The notes: generated from the letters alone by a model not told the origin. A DNA stretch of 64,000 bases from UBA4742 sp963734965 (GCA_963734965.1 CAVTJK010000004.1:1302001-1366000), one strand, 5' to 3'; positions 17,545 to 28,293 are shown, counted from the first letter of the stretch. Translations and numbers: made by a program.

Positions 17545-17904
17545 TCAGTCGGGCGGAAGATCGTGGGTGATCGCGTGATGGCGCCACACCTTCTTGGGCA
17601 CGACCATCCGCCACGCATCGAGGATGAGCTCGGTCATCTCGTCGTGGTCGATCGTCGCCAGGCGCACCTGGACCCAGTTGAAGCGCAGGTCGCTGGTGCG
17701 GGGCAGGGTGAAGCGCTCGGGGTCACCGGCCACCAGCGCGTCGCGCTCCTCCTTCGGGAAGCCGAAGCCCATCCACTGCCCGTCCTTCGAGAACGCGGCG
17801 TACACGATCTGACCGACCCGCAGCTTGAGCCGACCGTGCACCACCGCCTCGTACGAGCGGTCGAGGCCGGAGGCGAACGCGCGGACCTCGTCGACGGTCA
17901 CCAT
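17545..17904 (-). CDS. MmcQ/YjbR family protein
   Basis: A 119-residue protein with the YjbR double-wing fold signature: GRLKLRVGQIVYAAFSKDG, then FGFPKEERDALVAG and WVQVRLATIDHDEMTELILD, ending in a basic WRMVVPKKVW segment. These proteins are annotated as DNA-binding by structural similarity, with no known regulon. The ATG at 17904 is preferred because the residues before it are not family-like. It converges on the PPOX gene. Confidence 0.82.
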   Translation of the reverse strand: MVTVDEVRAFASGLDRSYEAVVHGRLKLRVGQIVYAAFSKDGQWMGFGFPKEERDALVAGDPERFTLPRTSDLRFNWVQVRLATIDHDEMTELILDAWRMVVPKKVWRHHAITHDLPPD

Positions 17905-18220
17905 CGGGACAGCATGCCCGGTTCCGCATGCGGCGCGTCGCACGGAGCATCAAGACCGTGGTGAGCAGGTGGAGTTGCGTACGCGGGAACTCGTCGTCCT
18001 CGATTCGCGGGTCGAAGCGGTCCGTGACGGTGGCCAGTTCGGGAACGTGACGCTCGTTCAGCAGCACGGCGTCCAGCGGCCAGTGGAGGCCGCCGGCGCC
18101 GTTCACCAGGAACGAAGTCGACGATCTCGTACGTGACGAGAGTTGCGCAAGTAGCCAGCCGTCAGCGCGTCAGCGCTCGCCGGGCATGGTGGCGGTTGGC
18201 CCGTCGGGTGCGGTTGGATG
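17905..18220. other. Stretch without a recognisable gene
   Basis: Leftward frames encode a plausible but unassigned fragment (GAGGLHWPLDAVLLNERHV, then DPRIEDDEFPRTQLHLLTTV) that runs without stop into the YjbR gene and lacks a proper start. It may be a decayed or indel-broken gene. A tandem GTCAGCGC duplication occurs near 18160. I recognise no domain. Confidence 0.3.
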
Positions 18221-18478
18221 TCAGCCTGGTTCTGCGCGCCATCTCTGGTAGAGCTGGAGGAAGTCCTCGCGCATCTCGGGAGTGAGGTCGTCGGCGGAGA
18301 TCGTGCCGGTCAGGCGGATCGTCGCCCGCAGCTGGGCGACGTACTCGGTGCAGTGCTCGCAGTTTGCGAGGTGGGCCTCGAAGCGGCGCCGGGCCCGCCG
18401 ACCGAGTGATCCTTCGAGGTAGTCGGTGACGAGCTCGACCATTTCCTGGCATGCGATGGGTCGGGATCCGATGGCCAT
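18221..18478 (-). CDS. Zinc-finger anti-sigma factor
   Basis: An 85-residue cytoplasmic protein whose zf-HC2 domain carries the ZAS motif HxxxCxxC in HLANCEHC, preceded by MVELVTDYLEGSLGRRARRR. There is no transmembrane segment, so it would bind its sigma factor in the cytoplasm, possibly as a redox switch. The ATG at 18478 has GGGGAGGG seven bases upstream. A GTG at 18484 overlapping the sigma stop (GTGA) is a possible alternative start. Confidence 0.85.
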   Translation of the reverse strand: MAIGSRPIACQEMVELVTDYLEGSLGRRARRRFEAHLANCEHCTEYVAQLRATIRLTGTISADDLTPEMREDFLQLYQRWRAEPG

Positions 18479-18480
18479 GG

Positions 18481-19119
18481 TCACGCCCTCCCCAGCTCGG
18501 TCTCGAGGGCTCGGCGCAGCCGGCTGCGTCCCCGGTGCAGGAGGACTCGCTGGTTGCCCTCGGATATCTCCAGCACATCGCAGACCTCGCGGCTGGTGAG
18601 CCCGTCCACGTCGCGGAGCGCAACGACCTGGCGTTGCAGGCTCGGCAGCTCGTGCAGCGCCGATCGCATCAGCGGACCTGCGGCATCGGCAGCCAGCCGG
18701 TCGTCGGCCTGCTCGACCCATGGCAACGGCGGGACGGCCCATGCCCCGTTGTGGTCGAAGCGGTTCGGATCGACCGCACGCTCGACGTCGGCCATAGGTG
18801 AGGTGCGTCGCTCCTTTGCCCCGGTAGTGCGGGCTCGGTTGACAAGGATGCGCATCAGCCAGGTGCGCAGGGAGGATCGTCCTTCGAAGCGGTCGATACC
18901 GCGCAGGACCACCAGCCAGGTGTCCTGAACGACCTCCTCCGCCGCGGCGGCTGGGACGAACGTCGACGCGAGCCGCACCATGGCATCGTGATGTCGGGTC
19001 ACGAGGACGATGAAGGCCTGTTCGTCGCCCGCTCGCAGCCGGTCGAGCAAGTCGATGTCATCTCGGTCCGGGGCCGGGCGTCGCCACCGGCCGCCTCCCT
19101 CGCGCGAGATGAGCGTCAC
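18481..19119 (-). CDS. ECF-family RNA polymerase sigma factor
   Basis: A 212-residue group 4 sigma factor. Region 2 covers about residues 25-95 (FIVLVTRHHDAMVRLASTFV, then DTWLVVLRGIDRFEGRSSLR) and region 4 about residues 150-205, where the -35-binding helix-turn-helix reads LTSREVCDVLEISEGNQRVL. A 50-residue linker separates them. It is followed at once by its zinc anti-sigma gene. It lies 97 bases downstream of the secreted beta-propeller gene in the same direction, so that gene may belong to its regulon. Confidence 0.9.
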   Translation of the reverse strand: MTLISREGGGRWRRPAPDRDDIDLLDRLRAGDEQAFIVLVTRHHDAMVRLASTFVPAAAAEEVVQDTWLVVLRGIDRFEGRSSLRTWLMRILVNRARTTGAKERRTSPMADVERAVDPNRFDHNGAWAVPPLPWVEQADDRLAADAAGPLMRSALHELPSLQRQVVALRDVDGLTSREVCDVLEISEGNQRVLLHRGRSRLRRALETELGRA

Positions 19120-19216
19120 CGTCGGAGCGGCACCGGCGCGAGGTCTCCGGGCGCCGCGGGCGCGCCGTGGCCCCTGGCGAACCAGGGGCCACGGACAGGT
19201 CGGGGGGACGGGGCCA

Positions 19217-20356
19217 TCACAAGGCGATGATGCCTTCGCCGCCCGCGCCGTCGGGAACCGTCACCGAACCGATCTCGTGGAGCGAGCCGTCGGGGGCCGA
19301 CTTGGAACTCGTCGATGATCCCGTTCGCGCCGGTCTGCACGTAGAGGTTGCGTCCCGACGGAGTGGCTGCGCCGTCGACGGTCCCGCCATCGGTGGCCGT
19401 GGTGCCGCTCGAAGGGTGGGCGGGCGTCGAGTCGGTCCCGACCTGGCTGACGGTCCCACTCCCGGCGTTCGAGGCGTAGGCCTGGTGACCGATCACTGTC
19501 ACCCAGCAGGTAGCCATCTGGCCCGTGGCAACTGAGCCGAGCCGAGTCAGGGTGCCGTCGGTCCTCAGGTCGAACGTGGCGACCGAGTTGGTCCCGGCCT
19601 CGCTGACGACCACTCGACCCGCCGGATCGAAGGAGAGCGCGAAGGGCACCGCGCCGGGATCGTGGTTGACCGTCGGTGAGGGCTGACAGCAGGCCGAAAC
19701 GATCGACGCGGAACACGTCGATGTCGTTGCCGTTCGCCTTCGTTGTGACCAGGAGCTGACGGCCGTCGGGCGAGAACGCGATTTGGCCCGGCGTGTTGGT
19801 GAACTGGGGGGTGGCCGAGGCATCGAGTCCCAACGAGCGGTGCGATCCCGGGATCGGGATGAGTCGGCCGAACACGTTGACGAAGCCCTGGACCGATCCG
19901 CCGTCGAGCGCGTTCAGCACGTACACCAGTGGACCGCGGGTCGTCACGCTCACCGGGAAGGTGCCGCCCGAGCGCGACGACCTGGCGTCGATCAAGGTGG
20001 TCGCCGCGCACGCCGAACACCGTCACCGTGTTGCTGCCGGCGTTCACCGCGTAGAGCGAGCGCGAGCCCGGGTCGAAGCTCAGCGAACCTTGCGAGGCGA
20101 GATGGTCGACGACCGAGCCCTGCAGCTGACCACCGACGCCTCCGGTGGCGAAGGTACCCGCTGCCGTCAGCGCGCCGTCGCGGTCCCTGTCGTAGGCCAC
20201 GACGGCGTTGCCGTCCAGGCCATCGGTTTGTACGAACACGACGCCACGATTGCCGTCGCGATGAAGTGGGCGCGGGGATGCGCCCGCCACCGCGGGCCAG
20301 ACGGCGGTCAAAGCCAGGACGACGAAGGCAACCAGGCCGATGCGAATCGATCTCAC
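19217..20356 (-). CDS. Secreted lactonase-like beta-propeller protein (three frameshifts)
   Basis: The GTG at 20356 with GAGGAG eight bases upstream starts a Sec signal peptide (basic SIRIG, then LVAFVVLALTAVWPAVAGA). The repaired mature part of about 350 residues is a repeat protein of the lactonase/YVTN type: FDPGSRSLYAVNAGSNTVTV, IAFSPDGRQLLVTTKANGND, LSFDPAGRVVVSEAGTNSVA and ASNAGSGTVSQVG are successive blade strands. Frame changes are near 20000, 19685 and 19290. It may be a lactonase or a non-enzymatic extracytoplasmic scaffold; catalytic metal ligands were not identified. Confidence 0.78.
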
Positions 20357-20639
20357 GAATGAGCTCCTCAGGTCAAGAAGGGGTACGGGACTGGCGCCGT
20401 CAATACCGTCCCCACATCGGGCCGTGCCGTTACAGCGGCCCTCCTGCGCCCTTCGACGAGGGAAAGACCTGACCACCCCCGCTCGGGATCCGTAGTCCGC
20501 CGGGTCCGCCATCCTTGCCGCCTCTACCAGGCCCGTCCGCGACCTAGCCCGTCGCCGACCTGTGAGAGGACACTGAGAGCGTCCGTCGGTAGCAAGGCAC
20601 CAGCACGCCTACCCACAGCCGGTCACCCGATCGCACGAT

Positions 20640-20883
20640 CCGCGTGGGATGGCCGACACGGGTTGCCACTTGACCGAACGGGCGAGGTTCCGGGTCGATC
20701 GGGAGCTGGCACCCCCTTCCGCGAGGCATGACCGTGCCGAACCGGAGTGGGACGCCGACAGCTCGAAGTCCGATCCGTTCCACCAGTTCGGCATCCTCCA
20801 CGACGACTACCGCGAAGCCGGCTTTCGACACGTTCCGCACGATCGTTGCAGAGCTGGGCGGCAGGCTGGAGGCTCTCGAGTGA
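20640..20883 (+). pseudogene. Fragment of a glycoside hydrolase C-terminus
   Basis: One rightward frame reads PFHQFGILHDDYRE and, after a single frame change, KPAFDTFRTIVAELGGRLEA ends at a TGA. The FGILHDDY...KPAFDTFR arrangement is the usual last beta-strand and helix of clan GH-A glycosidases. No upstream catalytic domain is visible in the 280 bases before it, so this is a remnant. It lies between the secreted beta-propeller and epoxide hydrolase genes. Confidence 0.4.
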
Positions 20884-21016
20884 CGGCTATGCGTCGAGAA
20901 CGCTGCAGCGGATACGAGGGGCGAGATCGGTGGGGCGAGCGGCCTAGATGCGTCAACGGGACGCGCCTAGTCTCACCGTCGAGTTCCCAGTGAGGGCAAG
21001 CCGGGAGGACATGAGG

Positions 21017-22240
21017 ATGAGCGACACCACGACGGCGACCACCGAGACGGCGATCCGTCCGTTCCGGATCGACGTTCCTGACCGCGAGCTCGGAGAACTG
21101 CGCCGTCGTATTGATGCGACGCGCTGGCCGACCAGGGAGCTGGTGGGCGATCGGTCTCAGGGTGTGCAGTTGGCGGCGATACGCGAGCTCGCCCGCTACT
21201 GGACGACCGAGTACGACTGGCGTCAGTGCGAGGCGCGACTCAACGCGCTGCCGCAGTTCAAGACCGAGATCGACCTGCTGGACATCCACTTCATCCATGT
21301 GGAGTCGCCCCACAAGGACGCGCTGCCGTTGATCATGACGCACGGCTGGCCGGGCTCGATCATCGAGCTGCTCGAGACCATCGGCCCCCTCACCGACCCG
21401 ACCGCGCATGGCGGGCGCGCCGAGGATGCCTTCCACCTCGTGTTGCCGTCCATCCCGGGCTACGGCTTCTCCGACGAGCCGACCGAGCTCGGCTGGGGCC
21501 CCATCCGCATCGGACAGGCCTGGCACGAGCTCATGGGGCGCCTCGGCTACACCCGGTACGTCGCCCAGGGTGGCGACGTGGGCTCCCAGGTCACCGACGC
21601 GATGGGCCGCCTCGGACTCGACGGGCTGATCGGCATCCACACCAACCTGCTCACGCCGGCGCTGGGTGACGCCGAAGCCCTGAGCGCGTCGCCACCCACC
21701 GAAGAAGAACGCGCTGCCCTCGACCAACTCGGCACGTTCCAGGCGTCGGGCACCGGTTACTTCGTGGAGCAAGCCACCCGGCCCGAGACGATCGGCTACG
21801 CCCTCCTGGACTCACCCATCGCCCTGGCGGCCTGGATCATGGATCACGACACGGACAGCTACCAGAAGATCGCCCGCGCCTTCGTCGACGGGCAAACCTC
21901 GGGCAACCTCACCCGGGAGCACATCGTCGACAACATCACGCTGTACTGGCTGACCGGCACCGGGGCCTCGGCGGCGCGCTCGTACTGGGAGGAAGGACAG
22001 GAGACCGCTCGTGCGGCCGGCCAGGCGCCCACGCCGGTCTCGATCCCGGTCGGCTTCACCACCTTCCCCGGAGAGATCTGGCGGACCCCGCGCAGCTGGG
22101 TCGAGCGGGCCTACCCCAACGTCCCCATCTACTTCAACGAAGTCGACAAGGGCGGCCACTTCGCCGCTTGGGAAGAACCGCAGCTCTTCGCCGAAGAGAT
22201 GCGCGCCGCTTTCCGTCCGCTGCGCTCGCCGGCACCGTGA
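21017..22240 (+). CDS. Epoxide hydrolase (EHN-type alpha/beta hydrolase)
   Basis: A 407-residue protein with an epoxide hydrolase N-terminal domain (IRPFRIDVPDRELGELRRRI) and an alpha/beta-hydrolase core. The oxyanion-hole motif is LIMTHGWPGSIIELL, the nucleophile elbow is QGGDVGSQV with the expected Asp, a cap tyrosine region follows, and the catalytic His is in DKGGHFAAWEEP. GGGAGG lies upstream of ATG 21017, which is better spaced than the ATG at 21011. It probably hydrates an epoxide to a diol through a covalent ester intermediate. The gene is intact and isolated. Confidence 0.9.
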   Translation: MSDTTTATTETAIRPFRIDVPDRELGELRRRIDATRWPTRELVGDRSQGVQLAAIRELARYWTTEYDWRQCEARLNALPQFKTEIDLLDIHFIHVESPHKDALPLIMTHGWPGSIIELLETIGPLTDPTAHGGRAEDAFHLVLPSIPGYGFSDEPTELGWGPIRIGQAWHELMGRLGYTRYVAQGGDVGSQVTDAMGRLGLDGLIGIHTNLLTPALGDAEALSASPPTEEERAALDQLGTFQASGTGYFVEQATRPETIGYALLDSPIALAAWIMDHDTDSYQKIARAFVDGQTSGNLTREHIVDNITLYWLTGTGASAARSYWEEGQETARAAGQAPTPVSIPVGFTTFPGEIWRTPRSWVERAYPNVPIYFNEVDKGGHFAAWEEPQLFAEEMRAAFRPLRSPAP

Positions 22241-22834
22241 ACTAGGCGTCGCCGCACGCAGCCTCGGGCCCGCCCACACCATCCGACCCCGCCGGCACCA
22301 ATGCCTGCTCAAGGCGCGTCTCGGCTCCGGGAGCGGATCCTGATTGCGTTGACGATGCCTCCGAGCTCCGGCACGGCCGTCCCTGAGCCTGACACGCCAG
22401 CCGCACGAAACCGTCGTGGGCTCGGGGACTTTCGGCGGACGAACCGAACCACGCTAGGTGCGCCGAGGTGCCGTTCGGTGCTCCTGGTTCCCTGCGGGCG
22501 TAGGGGGCAGGTCCCGGCAATGGTGACCTACCGAGCGGACTTGGTCGCCCCGCTGATAGGACTGCGCCCCGAGGCCCTGCGGAAGCCCGCACCCTCGCTG
22601 GTGAGGGACGTGGAGGCACGGGAGACACCCAGTGCAGGAAGGCGCACTACTTCGGGACTTATCCGCCGCCGCCTCAGAGCCGCTCTGCGCTGTCGGAGAT
22701 TGCGCCGCGTACAGACGGGGCCGGCGGAGTAGACAGCTGTCCCTATTGCACCTGAGGCCGAGGGGGTGGACGCCGTAGTGTCTCGTTCTGCTCGTACAGA
22801 ATCGGTGCCCACTCGCACGACGCTAGGAGCGACC
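22241..22834. other. Long non-coding or decayed interval
   Basis: No gene is recognisable. Several medium-length frames exist in both directions but none has a credible start, ribosome-binding site or family motif. One rightward frame near 22520 (TYRADLVAPLIGLRPEALRK) looks unusually ordered, yet it has no stop-to-start context of a gene. The interval lies between the intact epoxide hydrolase and the frame-broken GH51 gene and may hold remnants of rearrangement. Confidence 0.35.
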
Positions 22835-24333
22835 GTGACCACATCGCCGAGCCTCGACGACGTCGTGCACGAGGCGCAGGTCGACTTGCACACCCAGCAC
22901 CGCGTTCGCCGCGATCGACGAACGGATCTTCTCCGGGTTCTTGGAACACATGGGCCGGGCGGTCTATCAGGGGGTGTTCGATCCTGGCAGCCCGCTGAGC
23001 GATGAACGCGGCTTGCGGCGCGACGTGATCGACGCGCTCGCTCCATTGCGCATGCCGATGGTGCGGTACCCGGGCGGGAACTTCGTGTCGAGCTACGACT
23101 GGCGCGACGGTGTGGGCCCCTCGATCAGCGGCCCCGGCGCCCCGACTTCGCGTGGCGGTCGATCGAGACGAACCAGTTCGGCACCGACGAGTTCATGGCC
23201 TGGTGCCGGGAGGTCGGGACCGAACCGATGATGGCGGTCAACCTGGGGACCGCCGGCGCGAAGCAGGCAGCGGAACTCCTCGAGTACTGCAACATGCCGA
23301 CAGGCACGAGCATCGCGGACGAACGTGCGGCCAACGGCCACCCGGAGCCCTATGGCGTGAAGCTGTGGTGCCTGGGCAACGAGATGGACGCGCCCTGGCA
23401 GGCCGGGCACGTCTCCGCTGTTACCTACGCGGAACGAGCCGGCGCCGCTGGGTCGCTCATGAAGGGCCTCGACCCGACCATCGAGACGGTCGCCTGCGGC
23501 AGCAGCACCAACTGGCTTCCGACCTACCCCGAGTGGGACCGCATCGTTGTCGAGGAGTGCTGGAACCACATCGACTACATCTCCGCCCACCACTACAGCC
23601 GCAACGACGACGACGACACTCCGTCCTTCCTCTCGCAAGGCGTCGAGCTCGACGCGATCATCACCCAGTACCGCGGCCTGCTCGACCACGTGAGCGCCCT
23701 CAAGCGCAGCTTCCACCGGGTCCACGTCTCGTTCGACGAATGGAACGTCTGGTACCGCGAGATGCCAACCCGTGGGGACTTCCAAGAGGCGCCCCACCTG
23801 CTCGAGGAGACCTACAACCTCCAAGACGCCCTCGTGTGCGCGCAGTACCTGCACGCGTTCCTTCGCCACGCCGACATCGTCAAGGTCGCCTGCCTCGCAC
23901 AGCTCGTCAACGTCATCGCCCCGATCCTGACCCGGCCCGACGGCCTTCTCGTCCAGAGCATCTACTGGCCGTTCCGCATGCTGCGCGCTACCGCCGCCGG
24001 CGATGCTCTCCGGGTTGCCGTGCGAGCACCCGAGATGAACACCGGCGCCGCGGCGATGTACCCAGTCCTCGACGTCGCCGCCACCTTCGCCGAGGAAACC
24101 GGGACCGGATCCGTGTCCATCGTCAACCGGGACGCGTACAAGCCCGTCGACGTGCAGCTGCGGATAGCCGATCGCGCATGACGCGTCATCTCGGCCACCG
24201 TGCTGCACGCCCACCCCAAAGCCCAGAACGATTGGGACGCACCCAACACGATCGCACCCACCGACCTCCCCGTCATCGCGACGATGACGGCACACTGCGG
24301 TTCCGCCTGCCGGCACCCGCACATGCCGTGTGA
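22835..24333 (+). CDS. Alpha-L-arabinofuranosidase, GH51 (several frameshifts)
   Basis: The repaired protein of about 500 residues has family GH51 landmarks: HMGRAVYQGVFDPGSPLSDE, MVRYPGGNFVSSYDWRDGVG, the acid/base region LWCLGNEMDAPWQ with the GNE glutamate, the HHYSRND segment, and the nucleophile region VHVSFDEWNVWY with its Glu. The C-terminal beta-sandwich ends DGTLRFRLPAPAHAV. Frame changes occur near 22910, 23128, 24183 and 24285. The GTG at 22835 follows AGGAGCGACC. It releases terminal arabinose from plant arabinans or arabinoxylan and acts in the cytoplasm, since no signal peptide is seen. Confidence 0.82.
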
Positions 24334-24362
24334 ACCCAACCGACCGAGCCGAGGGGGTCACC

Positions 24363-24440
24363 GTGGTCGTCGGACTCGGATTCATCGTCATCCTGGTGAT
24401 AGGCGCGGTGATCGCCGCGAGGTTCTTCGGCAGCCGGTAG
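24363..24440 (+). CDS. Possible membrane microprotein
   Basis: A 25-residue reading frame from a GTG with GAGGGGG seven bases upstream encodes a single hydrophobic helix (GLGFIVILVIGAVIAARFF) ending in a basic residue. It directly follows the GH51 gene. Short single-pass proteins of this type exist, but chance cannot be excluded. Confidence 0.3.
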   Translation: MVVGLGFIVILVIGAVIAARFFGSR

Positions 24441-24888
24441 GACGACGAAGCGACCCCGGCGAAATGCCGCCGCGCCACGGCCGACCGCGTGCATCCCCGA
24501 GGGCCTCGGACGTACTCGAGGTGCTCCTAACCGGCGCGAGGGCGCGACCGAGGGCCTACCGCGAAGGCCGTCCCCTGCCCCACAGGCTGGACCCCAATGT
24601 CCCGAAGGAAACCAGAGGGGATGCCCGACCCACCGGAGCCGGGAGCTGGGACCGCAACACGCTCACGGGCCCCTGAGAGAGTTGGGCGAGAAGGGGACCA
24701 TGGCTGAGATGGACTACGTACCCGCTTCGGTCGATGACTAGTCGCGTGGTGGCGGAAGCCATGGCGGCACTGGTTCACACAAGCCGGGCCAGCTTCCGAT
24801 ATGGGGCGAGGCGGTCGTCGGTGGGGTCGAGTTCGGTGACCACGATGTCCATGCGGCTCCACTCGAGACCGAGGGCGGAGGCGCGACC
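24441..24888. other. Interval before the recombinase, no clear gene
   Basis: No complete gene is seen. A leftward frame ending at 24775 reads MDIVVTELDPTDDRLAPYRK and could be the tail of a decayed gene. A 13-codon frame from 24700 (MAEMDYVPASVDD) has GAAGGGGACC before it but no known family. The interval probably contains the deleted 5' part of the recombinase. Confidence 0.3.
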
Positions 24889-25724
24889 TTGAGCTTGGAG
24901 GGACACACGGCAACCGGCCTGGCGCCCAAGACCATCGCCGAGGTCCACATGATCGTCCGCGCCGCGCTCGACCTCGCCGTGCGCCGCGAGCTCGTCGGCC
25001 GCAACGTCGCCGACCACGAGCACCTCCGCCTCCGCGTCCGGCACGCCGTGGCCGCATCTGGACCGCTCGGAGCTGGCCCGATTCCTCGACGCCGCCGCAC
25101 CACCGCCTCTACCCGGCCCTGCACCTCGCCGCGCACACCGGCATGCGTCGCGGCGAGATCGTCGGACTCAAGTGGTCCGACCTCGACGCCTCGACACGAC
25201 TGTCGATCACGCCGCACCATCCAGAGCGTCGGCGGCCGGCCCGTCGAGTTCGGGGTCAAGACCCGCACCAGCCGCCGCACCGTCGAACTCGACCACGACA
25301 CCGTCGACCTCCTCGCAGCTGGCGACGCCGGCTCGAACGCGACGACTCCCCCACGGCGCCGACGACTGGATGTTCTGCAACACCGCACGGCCGGTACCTC
25401 AACCCCGAATCGATCAGCCAGCTGTTCGACCGGATCGTCGCCCGAACCGACATCCCGCGGGTCCGGTTCCACGACCTGCGCCACACCCACGCCTCGCTGC
25501 TCGTCGCCGACGGCGTCCCCATCAAGGTCGTCACCGAACGCCTCGGCCACGCCCACCCCGCCTTCACCATGCACACCTACCAACACCTGCTCCCCGGCAT
25601 GAGCGCCGCCGCCGCCGACCGATTCGCCGACCTGTCGCCACCGCCGACCGGTAGACGTCTACCGGCCCAGCCGCGTACCCCAGGTCACAGCGTCCGATCA
25701 CAAGCCGGTAGACGTCGCCGGTGA
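24889..25724 (+). pseudogene. Tyrosine recombinase (phage-type integrase), truncated and frameshifted
   Basis: The catalytic domain of a tyrosine recombinase is spread over several frames. The first active-site arginine sits in TGMRRGEIVGLKWSDLD, the HxxR box in VRFHDLRHTHASLL, the following GHAHP supplies the second His, and the nucleophile Tyr is in MHTYQHLLPGM. The core-binding domain is only partly present (LAPKTIAEVHMIVRAALDLA) and no arm-binding N-terminus is visible. It ends 46 bases before a copy of the tRNA-fMet 3' end, the usual place for an integrase gene beside its attachment site. Some breaks may be base-call errors, but the missing N-terminus suggests real decay. Confidence 0.8.
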
Positions 25725-25739
25725 CGCGCCTCAACGACG

Positions 25740-25766
25740 AAGGCCCAGGTCTCTGACCTGGGCTTT
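25740..25766 (+). terminator. Intrinsic terminator after the recombinase
   Basis: GCCCAGGT and ACCTGGGC form an 8-bp stem around CTCTG, extended by A-T and G-T pairs and followed by TTT. It ends transcription from the recombinase, and read leftward it follows the tRNA-like copy, so it may serve both. Confidence 0.65.
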
Positions 25767-25770
25767 CGCA

Positions 25771-25815
<45 letters not shown>

Positions 25816-25934
25816 ACAGGCGAGCCGTCTGCCAGCTCATACCACGGCGTGCCGAAAAGTGGCACTGAGCTGGGCTTTCGTGCCGCTGCACTTCCGGCGC
25901 GTACCGCTTCGAACAAGCCTGTGACAGGCCCTTG

Positions 25935-25954
25935 TGTAGAAGAAGTGTAGAAGC
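25935..25954 (+). promoter_or_regulatory. Paired GTGTAGAAG direct repeats, candidate integrase arm sites
   Basis: GTGTAGAAG occurs at 25935 and 25946, an 11-base (one helical turn) spacing, 120 bases inside the left attachment copy. The same word occurs near the right copy. This arrangement fits arm-type binding sites of a tyrosine recombinase; binding is inferred. Confidence 0.45.
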
Positions 25955-25998
25955 GTCTCGGGTCCCGGCCAGGCGTGGTCGTGCCGCTGAGCCTGCGA

Positions 25999-28183
25999 TC
26001 AGACGGTGGTGAACTCCCGCTCCCGATCAGGTTCACGCGGCTCCTCGGGCATACCCGGAGCGGCCTCCAGGTCGAGGTGCGGCAGGATCCGGTCGAGCCA
26101 CCCCGGAAGCCACCAGTTCGCCCGACCGAGCAGGCTCATGGAGGCCGGTACCAGCACCATGCGCACGAGGGTGGCGTCGATCAGCACGGCGACGGCGAGA
26201 CCGACCCCGAAGAGCTTGCCGTTCGGGTCGTCGCTGAGCACGAATGCCCCGAACACGCTGATCATGATCAGGGCGGCCGAGGTGATCACCCGGGCCGTGC
26301 TGGACAGGCCCCGCACCACAGCCTCATGGTTGTCGCCGGTCGCCACGTACTCCTCCCGGATCCTGGAGAGCAGGAACACCTCATAGTCCATCGACAGCCC
26401 GAAGAGGATGGCGAACATGATGAGCGGGAGGAACGGGTTGATCGGCATCGTGGCGTGCAGGCCGATGAGCCCGGCCCCCCAACCCCACTGGAACACGACG
26501 ACCAGCACGCCGTAGGCCGCGGCGATCGACAGGAGGTTCATGAGGGCCGCCTTGAGCGGCACCAGGACCGACCGGAACACGATCATCAGCAGCAGGAACG
26601 ACATGGCCACAACGGCGGCGATGAAGATCGGGAGCCGGTCCGAGATGCGGTCGCTCAGGTCGGTGACCATCGCCTGGCCGGTGAGCGACACTCTGGCGTC
26701 GGTTCCCTCGACGGTCGCCGGTAGGACATCCGAGCGGAGGTGGCGGATGAGCCGATCGGTGCGTGCATCCTGCGGTGCGGTGATCGGGTTGGCGGTCATG
26801 ACGGCGGTGTCACCCGCAGGGTTGAGGATCGGCTGGGTCACCGCGGCGACGGCGGGGTCGGCCGCGACTGCTTCGTGGACCCTCTGCACGACCGCCTGGT
26901 CGCCCGAAGCGGGCAGCTCGACGACGACCACGATGGGGCCGTTGAACCCCGGGCCGAAGCCCGGCGGCCAGCTGGTCGTAGGCGATGCGCTGGGTGGTGT
27001 GGGTCGGGGCGTTACCGTCGTCGGGCACGCCGATCCGCATGCTGAGCGCCGGGATGGCGATGGCGCACAGAGCGACCAGGCCCACGATTGCGTAGCGGGC
27101 GGCGTGGTTGCCGACGTGATGGGCCCACCGGCCGGCGAAGGTGTGCTCCGGGTCCTTGGCGACGAACGTCTTGCGGTGGATCGAGAGCTTGTCGATCTTC
27201 GTGCCGGCCAGGCCGAGCAGCCCTGGAAGTAGCGTGATGGCGGCGATCATGGCGACGGTCACGACCAACGCCACGGCGGCACCCATCCCGCTGATCGCAG
27301 GCAGCCCGGCGAGGAACAGGCCGAGGATGGCGATGACCACGGTGGTGCCGGCGAACAGCACGGCCTGGCCGGCGGTGGCGACGGCGGTGCCGGCAGCGTC
27401 CTCCACGCTCATCCCCTCGTGCAGGTGCTGGCGGTGGCGGGTGACGATGAACAGCGCGTAGTCGATGCCCACGCCCAGGCCGATCATGGCGCACAGGATG
27501 AGCGAGAACTCGGGCACGTCGAGGAAGGCCGAGAGGATCCCGACGCCGGCGGCGCCGACGAAGATGCCCATCAGCGCGGTGCCGATCGGGAGCCCCATCG
27601 CCACCACCGAACCGAAGGCCAGCAGCAGCACGATGATCGCCACGCCGACGCCGATCAGCTCGCTGCTCGGCGCATCCTGTGCGAGCGCGGCGAGCGAACC
27701 CGTCAGCTCCACCTCGACACCAGAGTCGCGAGCCGTGTCGGTGACGGCGAGCGCGTCGCGGAGCTGCGCGGTAGTGAGCTTGTCCACCGCGTAGGTGACG
27801 TCGAGGTAGGCGGTCTGCCCGTCGTCGCTGACCGCAGCGGTGCCGGTCGCGAACGGGTCGGTCACGCCGGCGACGTCGGCGCCGCCCGCGAGCTCGCTCC
27901 GAGCCTGCTCGACGGTGGCCGCCATGGCCGGGTCGTCGAGGCGCCCCTCGTCGGTGTGGAGCACGATGCGGGCCGACAGGCCGCCCTGGCTCGGGAACCG
28001 GTCGTTCAGGACGTCGGCGGCGTGCTGGGACTCGACGCCCGGCACCCGCTCGCTGTTGTCCCAGTGGCCTCCCGCCGCGCCCTGCAGGGCGACGATGGCG
28101 ATGGCGGCCACCACCCAGACCCCCAGTACCCGAAACGGGTGCCGGGCACTGCTGCGACCGAGGCGATACAGGAATGCGCTCAC
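25999..28183 (-). CDS. MMPL-family RND transporter (one frameshift)
   Basis: About 727 residues after joining two frames near 26935. It has the MMPL layout of two halves, each with one N-terminal helix, a periplasmic-type loop and a five- or six-helix bundle. Conserved elements are GLGVGIDYALFIVTRHRQHL in the first half and FGLSMDYEVFLLSRIREEYV in the second, where Asp-Tyr pairs belong to the proton relay. The GTG start has AGGAGGATC upstream. It would export lipids or drugs across the membrane by proton antiport. It is the main cargo of the tRNA-flanked segment and lies 110 bases downstream of the SARP regulator, probably under its control. Confidence 0.88.
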
Positions 28184-28293
28184 GAGATCCTCCTGGGTGA
28201 GGCCCCGCCGCGTGCGGGGACCTCATCACCATCCAGCAGGGCGCTGACCTGGCGCCGCGCTGGGGCTGACGTCCCAGATCAGAGCGTCGGGGA

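Noticed and set aside
22301..22732. Rightward open frame in the interval before GH51
   Set aside because: It shows no credible start or Shine-Dalgarno sequence and no recognisable domain, so it is not called as a gene.
24556..24762. Leftward 68-codon open frame before the recombinase
   Set aside because: No ribosome-binding site, family or operon context, and it lies in a region of probable deletion.
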